Positions 6,727-11,227 of a DNA stretch of 11,227 nt are shown here, piece after piece; positions within the stretch are counted from its first letter, which is position 1; each line of letters opens with the position of its first letter. The notes under the pieces were generated by a model that saw only the letters and a program-made list of their open reading frames with translations, did no database searches and was not told the origin of the DNA. A program made the translations under genes and the position numbers. The stretch spans positions 1 through 11,227 of the forward strand of contig CANGCW010000022.1 of the NCBI GenBank assembly GCA_947452525.1. Direction: 5' to 3'. Source of the stretch: Actinomycetota bacterium (lineage in GTDB: Bacteria > Actinomycetota > Actinomycetes > Nanopelagicales > Nanopelagicaceae).

Positions 6727-6732
6727 ATATTA
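6727..6732 (-). promoter_or_regulatory. Probable -10 of the metY-metX promoter
   Basis: TAATAT on the minus strand lies so that transcription would start near 6720, exactly where the riboswitch begins. The -35 region is AT-rich without a good TTGACA match. The position relative to the aptamer is the main support. Confidence 0.45.
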
Positions 6733-6765
6733 GCAGAGCAGATTTGAAAATGAAATGAATAAAAA

Positions 6766-6834
6766 TTATGAGCCTTCGCTCCCACTTATTATGAGCTTTC
6801 GCTCCAACCGCTTATGAGCCTTCGCTCCAACGCG
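6766..6834. repeat. Three tandem 23-bp repeats overlapping the 3' end of nadE
   Basis: Three units start at 6766, 6789 and 6812, each beginning TTATGAGC(C/T)TTCGCTCC, at an exact 23-base period. On the minus strand each reads GGAGCGAA(G/A)GCTCATAA, containing a GAGC/GCTC mini-hairpin and a TAA. The 6812 copy encodes the last NadE residues WSEGS and its stop; the other two lie in the downstream gap. The 6766 copy is followed on the minus strand by a T-rich stretch, so it may help end nadE transcription. Confidence 0.9.
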
Positions 6835-8530
6835 ATGTAATCGGAAGTCTGCGATCTTTTCCAAATGCGCGCGCAGAGATCTTCGTTCCAGGTGGATATT
6901 GGCGACGCTTATATTCTGCGCGATCCACCATGCGAATGATTCGCATCGACAAATCGGTTGCAAAGCCCGCGGCTAGTAGACCTTCTAAGCCACCATCTTC
7001 ATCGATGTAAATCGAGAGTGCCCGATCGAGGGTTGGATAGTCAGGAAGTGAATCGCTATCGCGCTGGTCAGGGCGCAACTCGGCACTTGGCTCTTTTGAA
7101 ATTGAATTCTCTGGGATCGGTGGAACTTCACCTCGAGAAATCGCTAATTCATTTCGCCAACGAGCGATTGCCCAGACCTCCATCTTTAAGAGATCTTTAA
7201 TCGGTGCATATCCCCCGACAGCATCTCCGTAGAGAGTTGAGTAGCCAACTGCGAGCTCAGATTTATTTCCTGTTGCAAGGACGAGATGGCCATCCTGGTT
7301 TGAAAGGCCCATCAATGTGGTGCCGCGAACTCGCGCCTGAAGATTCTCCTCAGCCAAGCCCGTCAATCCGAGTGATTCCAAGAAGGCATCAACCATCGGC
7401 TGAATATGAACTGCGCTGTAGTGGAGGCCCATTCGATCGGCGGAGTCCTTGGCATCACTCATCGAGTGGTCACTGGAATATTTGCTTGGCATCGAGACGC
7501 CATAAGTTCGCTTCGCTCCGACAGCATCAGCCGCGATTGCAGCGACGACCGCAGAATCAATTCCCCCAGACAGGCCAACGAGGACGCTATTAAATCCGTT
7601 CTTCTCCACGTAATCGCGCAGCCCGACCACCAGGGCTGACCAGATTTCAGCCGGGTCTGAAAGGCGTGGCGCGATACCAGGGGCGGCCAACTTCGCCTTT
7701 CCCGCGCTGTTAACCGCTAAATCAATCGTAAGGTCTGGTGCAGATGAGGCTGCTTTTGTCTCAATATCAAGAACGATCAGACCATCGTTAAATTGTGGAG
7801 CGCGGGCGATGATCTCACCATCTGCTCCGACGACGATGCTATCGCCATCGAAGATGAGGTCATCCTGGCCACCTGTCATATTTACATAGGCAAGTGGTGC
7901 GCCAACTTCGATCGCGCGCTTCTTAACCAGGGCTGAACGAGCATCATCTTTATTTCGCTCGTATGGACTTCCATTGGGAACAACGAGCAGTCCGATATTC
8001 CGTTCAGCTAACTCTGCAATAGGACCTTCATAGCGCCAGATATCTTCACAGATTGCAACACCGATATCGACCTGATTAAGGCGAAGAACAAAGGTGCCCT
8101 CACCCGATGTGAAATTTCTAAACTCATCGAAGACGCCATAGTTCGGAAGGTGTCGCTTTACATAGCGTCCTACGATCTGGCCTCGATGAATGATTGCGAC
8201 TGCATTCTGCGGTGCGCCGCTCTGTGACTCATCGAGATAGCCGACGATTGCAACGATATTCGAACTCTCGCCAATGGCATCGGCCACCTCTGCGATTGCG
8301 AGGCGTGAAGCCTTTCTAAATGAGTGGCGTAATGCGAGATCTTCAACTGGATAACCAGTGAGCACCATCTCAGGAAAGACAATGAGGTCAGCTCCTGCGT
8401 TAGTCGCCTGTTGGACGCTCTCCAGGATGATGGAACGGTTGCCGGCAAGGTCGCCGACGGTTGGATTTACCTGAGCAAGAGCCAGGCGGATTGAGGCTCT
8501 ATTCCCGTTGATTAACGCTTCATTTCCCAC
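6812..8530 (-). CDS. nadE: Glutamine-dependent NAD+ synthetase
   Basis: A two-domain enzyme, 572 residues, making NAD+ from nicotinic acid adenine dinucleotide, ATP and glutamine-derived ammonia in the cytosol. The N-terminal nitrilase-type glutaminase domain (about 14-260) shows the Glu-Lys-Cys triad as E54 (FPEM), K125 (KRHLPNYGVFDE) and C161 (ICEDIW). The C-terminal synthetase domain has the ATP-binding P-loop SGGIDSA (321-327), LATGNKSELAVGY (418-430) and the late GKDRRLPIT block. The last residues, WSEGS, come from a 23-bp tandem repeat and replace the usual tail. The likely start is GTG (8528-8530), with only a weak AGG upstream; a TAGGCT six bases before the GTG would allow a leaderless transcript. 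The first 13 residues are poorly conserved, so the start could lie a little downstream. It is divergent from panB. Confidence 0.96.
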   Translation of the reverse strand: MGNEALINGNRASIRLALAQVNPTVGDLAGNRSIILESVQQATNAGADLIVFPEMVLTGYPVEDLALRHSFRKASRLAIAEVADAIGESSNIVAIVGYLDESQSGAPQNAVAIIHRGQIVGRYVKRHLPNYGVFDEFRNFTSGEGTFVLRLNQVDIGVAICEDIWRYEGPIAELAERNIGLLVVPNGSPYERNKDDARSALVKKRAIEVGAPLAYVNMTGGQDDLIFDGDSIVVGADGEIIARAPQFNDGLIVLDIETKAASSAPDLTIDLAVNSAGKAKLAAPGIAPRLSDPAEIWSALVVGLRDYVEKNGFNSVLVGLSGGIDSAVVAAIAADAVGAKRTYGVSMPSKYSSDHSMSDAKDSADRMGLHYSAVHIQPMVDAFLESLGLTGLAEENLQARVRGTTLMGLSNQDGHLVLATGNKSELAVGYSTLYGDAVGGYAPIKDLLKMEVWAIARWRNELAISRGEVPPIPENSISKEPSAELRPDQRDSDSLPDYPTLDRALSIYIDEDGGLEGLLAAGFATDLSMRIIRMVDRAEYKRRQYPPGTKISARAFGKDRRLPITSRWSEGS

Positions 8531-8666
8531 GGAGTGAGCCTATCGCGATACCCTTATCCCCTGCATGACAGGGACTCAGAAAGTCACGTTAACCACTCCT
8601 TCAGAGAGTGCGAGGCACATCGCCGGACGATGAAACTATGAGCTTTGATCGAAACGGACAATAACA
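8531..8666. promoter_or_regulatory. Divergent nadE/panB intergenic region with palindromes
   Basis: The gap must contain promoters for both genes. Two perfect inverted repeats are visible: TATCGCGATA (8541-8550), 11-20 bases before the nadE start, and CCCTG-catga-CAGGG (8559-8573). Either could be an operator for shared control of these cofactor genes. No convincing -35/-10 pair for panB was found, and its Shine-Dalgarno is weak (GGA about nine bases upstream). Confidence 0.4.
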
Positions 8667-9485
8667 ATGAGTACTAAAGAAAATAGGGCTTTAAGCCGCA
8701 CAACCATCTCCCACCTCGCTGCATTTAAAGCGAAGGGGCAGAGGTGGGCGATGCTGACCTGCTACGAAGAGATGATGGCGGGAATCTTCGATGCCGCGGG
8801 CGTCCCCGTTCTCCTCGTAGGAGATAGCGCAGGAAATAACTTTCTTGGAGAAGAGAACACCATCCCCGTCACGGTCGATGAACTCATTCCGTTGGCGCGC
8901 GCCGTTGTACGAGGGAGCTCTCAAGCGCTCGTCGTTGCAGACCTTCCCTTCGGCTCATACGAACCAGGTCCGGAGATCGCGCTTGCAACCGGCATCCGTT
9001 TTATGAAGGAGGCGAAGGTTCAGGCCGTGAAGTTAGAAGGTGGCGAGCGAGTCGTTCCTCAAATCTCAACGTTGATCTCCGCCGGCATTCCGGTTATGGG
9101 CCATCTTGGTTTAACCCCTCAATCAGTTCACGCTCTTGGTGGTTTTAAAGTCCAGGGGCGCGGTGATGATGGCGAGCGAATCAAGAGAGATGCCCGAGCG
9201 CTGCAGGCAGCCGGGGTCTTCGCTCTCGTTCTCGAACTCGTACCTGCCTCCCTTGCTGCTGAGATTGCCAAGGAGTTAACAATCCCCGTGATCGGCATTG
9301 GGGCAGGGCCCGAATGTGACGCTCAGGTCCTGGTTTATACCGATTTATTGGGCCTCACCAAGAACCCACCAAAATTTGCTCGAAGCTATCTCAATGGCCG
9401 CGAAATGATCTCCAGCGCGGTTACCTCCTGGATTGCTGATGTTAATTCAGGGGTTTTCCCTAATGCCTCCGAGAGTTTCCAATAA
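8667..9485 (+). CDS. panB: 3-methyl-2-oxobutanoate hydroxymethyltransferase (ketopantoate hydroxymethyltransferase)
   Basis: PanB transfers a hydroxymethyl group from 5,10-methylene-tetrahydrofolate to alpha-ketoisovalerate, the first committed step to pantothenate and CoA. It has 272 residues, the normal length, forming a TIM barrel. The metal ligands are read as D53 (VGDSAGN), D92 (VADLPFGSY) and E124 (VKLEGG). The catalytic glutamate is E190 (LELVP). The blocks MGHLGLTPQSVHALGGFKVQG (144-164) and GIGAGPECDAQVLV (210-223) are typical. GDSAGNN replaces the GDSLGM of enterobacterial enzymes; I recall an alanine-containing GDSA form in actinobacteria. The ATG at 8667 gives the expected short leader before the conserved LAAFKAKGQRWAMLTCYE start of the domain. 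It is divergent from nadE; the MFS gene follows after 76 bases. Confidence 0.96.
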   Translation: MSTKENRALSRTTISHLAAFKAKGQRWAMLTCYEEMMAGIFDAAGVPVLLVGDSAGNNFLGEENTIPVTVDELIPLARAVVRGSSQALVVADLPFGSYEPGPEIALATGIRFMKEAKVQAVKLEGGERVVPQISTLISAGIPVMGHLGLTPQSVHALGGFKVQGRGDDGERIKRDARALQAAGVFALVLELVPASLAAEIAKELTIPVIGIGAGPECDAQVLVYTDLLGLTKNPPKFARSYLNGREMISSAVTSWIADVNSGVFPNASESFQ

Positions 9486-9561
9486 TTTTCAATAAAATCT
9501 CATCAAAGTTGAGCACAATCTAAAGAAATTCTTCCCATCAGATGAAAATTGAGGCAGGTAA

Positions 9562-10827
9562 ATGAAGTTAGCGGTCGATCTCACCCCGTTGAAGAAGTAT
9601 CGCGAGCTCCGACTCCTCTTCACATCGGGTCTCATCACCCGATTCGGCAGCATGATCACCTATGTCGCACTCCCCTTCCAGATTAAAGAGCTGACCAACT
9701 CCTACATCGCCGTCGGCGCCATGGGTGCGGTCGAGATTGTTCCTCTCGTAATCTTCAGTCTCTACGGTGGAGTCCTCGCCGATGCCATCGATCGCAAGAA
9801 GATGATCCTGACAACCGAAGCGGTCGCCCTCATCGCTTCCGCGATTCTTCTCGGTAACAGCCTTCTCTCCTCGCCTCACCTCCTACCGCTCTACTTCGTC
9901 GCCGCCGCGTTCTCGGCTCTCGATGGTCTTCAGACTCCGAGCCTCTCAGCGATTGTTCCGCGGATCGTTGAACACGATGACATGCCAGCGACATCAGCGC
10001 TGATGACGCTTCGTTGGCAGATTGGTGCAGTCGTTGCACCCGCACTCGGTGGATTGATGATCTCCTCACTCGGCGTGAAGTCGGCATACCTTCTCGATGT
10101 AGTGACATTCTTCGCATCCATCATTTTGATCTCTCGAATGAAACCGGTCCCACCCAGCGAAAAGTCCACTCCTGCTTCACTTTCAAGCCTCATAGAGGGA
10201 ATTAAATACGCTGTAAATAGAAGAGATTTGCTCGGTACATATATCGTTGATTTGTCAGCGATGTTCTTCGCGATGCCTAACGCGCTCTATCCATTTTGGG
10301 CAGATCAGATTCATGCGCGTTGGGCCCTAGGTCTCTTTTACTCTGCAGGTATCGTCGGTGCAATTACGATGACACTCACTAGCGGCTGGATAAAAAATTA
10401 TCCCTTCCATGGGCGAGCAATTACCCTCGCCGCTCTCGGTTGGGGCGCCGCAATCGCTCTCGCTGGAACGATGAGATCGCTCTGGTTGATTCTTCTCTTC
10501 CTCGCCATCGCAGGTGCATCGGACCAGATCAGCGCATTGATGAGAAGCACGGTCTGGAACCAATCGATCCCCGATGAACTTCGAGGCCGACTCGGTGGTA
10601 TCGAGCTACTCTCCTATGCAGTGGGTCCACTCGGTGGTCAGTTGCGAGCCGGCACGATGGCTGCCCTGACAACCCTTCGCATTTCCATCATCGGAGGCGG
10701 CGCACTCTGCATGGCATTCGTCGGATTCTCTGCCGGATTGCTCCGAGATTTCCGAAATTATGATTCCAGAACCAATGTTCACGTCCTCGATAAGAAGAAT
10801 TCCGCGGAAAATAAGCCCTCGGAGTAG
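9562..10827 (+). CDS. MFS transporter, EntS/MFS_3-like exporter
   Basis: A 421-residue integral membrane protein of the major facilitator superfamily with about 12 hydrophobic segments and a long loop between the halves (about 193-212). The cytoplasmic motif A after the second segment reads GGVLADAIDRKK (69-80). The second-half segment IPDELRGRLGGIELLSYAVGPLGG (336-359) resembles the EntS-like MFS_3 group, known for siderophore and drug efflux. The C-terminal 30 residues are hydrophilic and probably cytoplasmic. The ATG at 9562 is preceded by GAGG at about seven bases. It could be cotranscribed with panB (76-base gap, no terminator seen), but nothing links its substrate to pantothenate. The substrate cannot be assigned from this sequence. 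Confidence 0.88.
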   Translation: MKLAVDLTPLKKYRELRLLFTSGLITRFGSMITYVALPFQIKELTNSYIAVGAMGAVEIVPLVIFSLYGGVLADAIDRKKMILTTEAVALIASAILLGNSLLSSPHLLPLYFVAAAFSALDGLQTPSLSAIVPRIVEHDDMPATSALMTLRWQIGAVVAPALGGLMISSLGVKSAYLLDVVTFFASIILISRMKPVPPSEKSTPASLSSLIEGIKYAVNRRDLLGTYIVDLSAMFFAMPNALYPFWADQIHARWALGLFYSAGIVGAITMTLTSGWIKNYPFHGRAITLAALGWGAAIALAGTMRSLWLILLFLAIAGASDQISALMRSTVWNQSIPDELRGRLGGIELLSYAVGPLGGQLRAGTMAALTTLRISIIGGGALCMAFVGFSAGLLRDFRNYDSRTNVHVLDKKNSAENKPSE

Positions 10828-11056
10828 AAAATCAGCGGGAAATTACGCGGAGATTCAGCACTTTTCAGAGTTTCTGCAAATAATTTGAATAAGTGCGCAT
10901 CAAAATTTTCCGCAAATGCATAAAAATTAAAAAAAATAATGTTGCGACACGCAACTCCAAAAACGGAGAAAATAGTGGCGAATTTCGCTATTACCTGTCA
11001 GGCTACTCCTTGAACATGTTCGGTGACGGATCGAACTATTCTGATAGGAGATCTAA
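10828..11056 (+). other. AT-rich intergenic region upstream of the histone-like gene
   Basis: No gene is evident. The region is AT-rich around 10920-10940 and carries several small inverted repeats: GTTGC-gacac-GCAAC (10941-10955), CTCC/GGAG (10955-10968), GCGA-att-TCGC (about 10979-10989), the palindrome GAACATGTTC (11012-11021), and GTTCG/CGAAC (11018-11036). The last two share bases and are mutually exclusive folds. TATTCT at 11037-11042 is a possible weak -10, though close to the start codon. It most likely holds the promoter and leader of the histone-like gene. Confidence 0.4.
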
Positions 11057-11227
11057 ATGGCTGCAGCTAAGAAAACTGCTCCAAAGCGCAAGAAGGCCGC
11101 TGCAAAGAAGGCTGCTCCAGCAGCTAAGAAGGCAGCTCCAAAGCGCAAGAAGGCCGCTGCTAAGAAGGCAGCTCCAGTAGCAAAGAAGGCAGCTCCAAAG
11201 CGCAAGAAGGCTGCTGCAAAGAAGGCT
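11057..11227 (+). CDS. Histone H1-like lysine/alanine-rich DNA-binding protein, 3' end outside window
   Basis: 57 codons are visible, running open to the right edge. The start ATG at 11057 has a strong Shine-Dalgarno AGGAG (11046-11050) six bases upstream. The product is 21 lysines and 3 arginines in 57 residues, with nearly all the rest alanine and proline: APKRKKAAAKKAAP then (A/V)AKKA, a 19-residue unit starting at residues 8, 27 and 46 (the third incomplete). Such sequences bind DNA non-specifically through charge and resemble the C-terminal tails of histone H1, chlamydial Hc1/Hc2 and actinobacterial HU. No folded domain is present in the visible part; one may follow. The strong ribosome site suggests an abundant nucleoid protein. 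This is inference from composition, and the full length is unknown. Confidence 0.85.
   Translation, partial: MAAAKKTAPKRKKAAAKKAAPAAKKAAPKRKKAAAKKAAPVAKKAAPKRKKAAAKKA
11078..11227 (+). repeat. 57-bp in-frame tandem repeats in the histone-like gene
   Basis: Units start at 11078, 11135 and 11192 (the last one cut by the window edge), each opening GCTCCAAAGCGCAAGAAGGC. They differ mainly at third codon positions and by one alanine-to-valine change, so the protein repeat is kept while the DNA drifts slightly. Copy number could vary between strains by slippage. Confidence 0.9.

Noticed and set aside
6766..6834. The 23-bp array as a CRISPR
   Set aside because: The units are directly adjacent without unique spacers, and one unit is part of the nadE coding sequence.
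6531..6963. Two small minus-strand ORFs over the riboswitch and the nadE end
   Set aside because: One reads through the SAM-IV aptamer and the other is out of frame with the conserved NadE C terminus; neither has protein-like features.
11012..11021. GAACATGTTC as a LexA/SOS box before the histone-like gene
   Set aside because: The Gram-positive SOS box has four bases between GAAC and GTTC; here there are two, so it does not fit.
1..11227. Mobile elements, defence systems, tRNA or rRNA genes
   Set aside because: I saw no transposase, integrase, terminal inverted repeats, tRNA-like cloverleaf or rRNA sequence; the genes are all ordinary chromosomal functions.

Overview
The window looks like a chromosomal housekeeping segment from an actinobacterium of moderate GC content (roughly half by eye). 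Three things point there: the neighbourhood rpoD, a small zinc-ribbon-like protein, parE, an order I recall from actinobacteria such as Streptomyces; a SAM-IV class riboswitch, a class known mainly from actinobacteria; and lysine/alanine-rich histone-H1-like tails. Short intergenic gaps and moderate GC would suit a streamlined freshwater lineage such as the acI/Nanopelagicales group, but that is inference.

Layout, left to right. Positions 1-1642 (minus) hold the N-terminal three quarters of topoisomerase IV subunit B (parE), cut by the left edge. A 70-residue CxxC/CxHH protein (plus, 1852-2064) follows and ends at a strong bidirectional terminator (about 2076-2111). Convergent to it runs the minus-strand pair rpoD (primary sigma factor with a basic tail) then a CDGSH iron-sulfur protein. 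The rpoD promoter carries a clear TATAAT -10 with a DnaA-box-like 9-mer just upstream of it. Next, on the minus strand, is a methionine/sulfur-assimilation operon: SAM-IV riboswitch (6606-6719), metY, metX. Upstream of it, same strand, is nadE (glutamine-dependent NAD synthetase), whose last codons lie in a three-copy, 23-bp tandem repeat. Divergent from nadE are panB (pantothenate and CoA synthesis) and an MFS exporter-like gene. At the right edge a partial gene encodes a very basic histone-H1-like protein made of 19-residue repeats.

How the parts work together: the metY/metX unit makes homocysteine from homoserine by direct sulfhydrylation and appears to be switched off by its end product SAM at the RNA level; the metY Shine-Dalgarno can be drawn inside a hairpin, suggesting translational control. 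nadE and panB supply NAD and the CoA precursor. rpoD, parE and the histone-like gene are information-processing or nucleoid functions.

I do not see an obviously new multi-gene system such as a defence island, CRISPR array, transposon or prophage. The more unusual signals are small: the riboswitch expression platform, the 23-bp repeat that puts stops in all three frames after nadE, the DnaA-box match in the sigma-factor promoter, and the sigma factor tail with its internal duplication.
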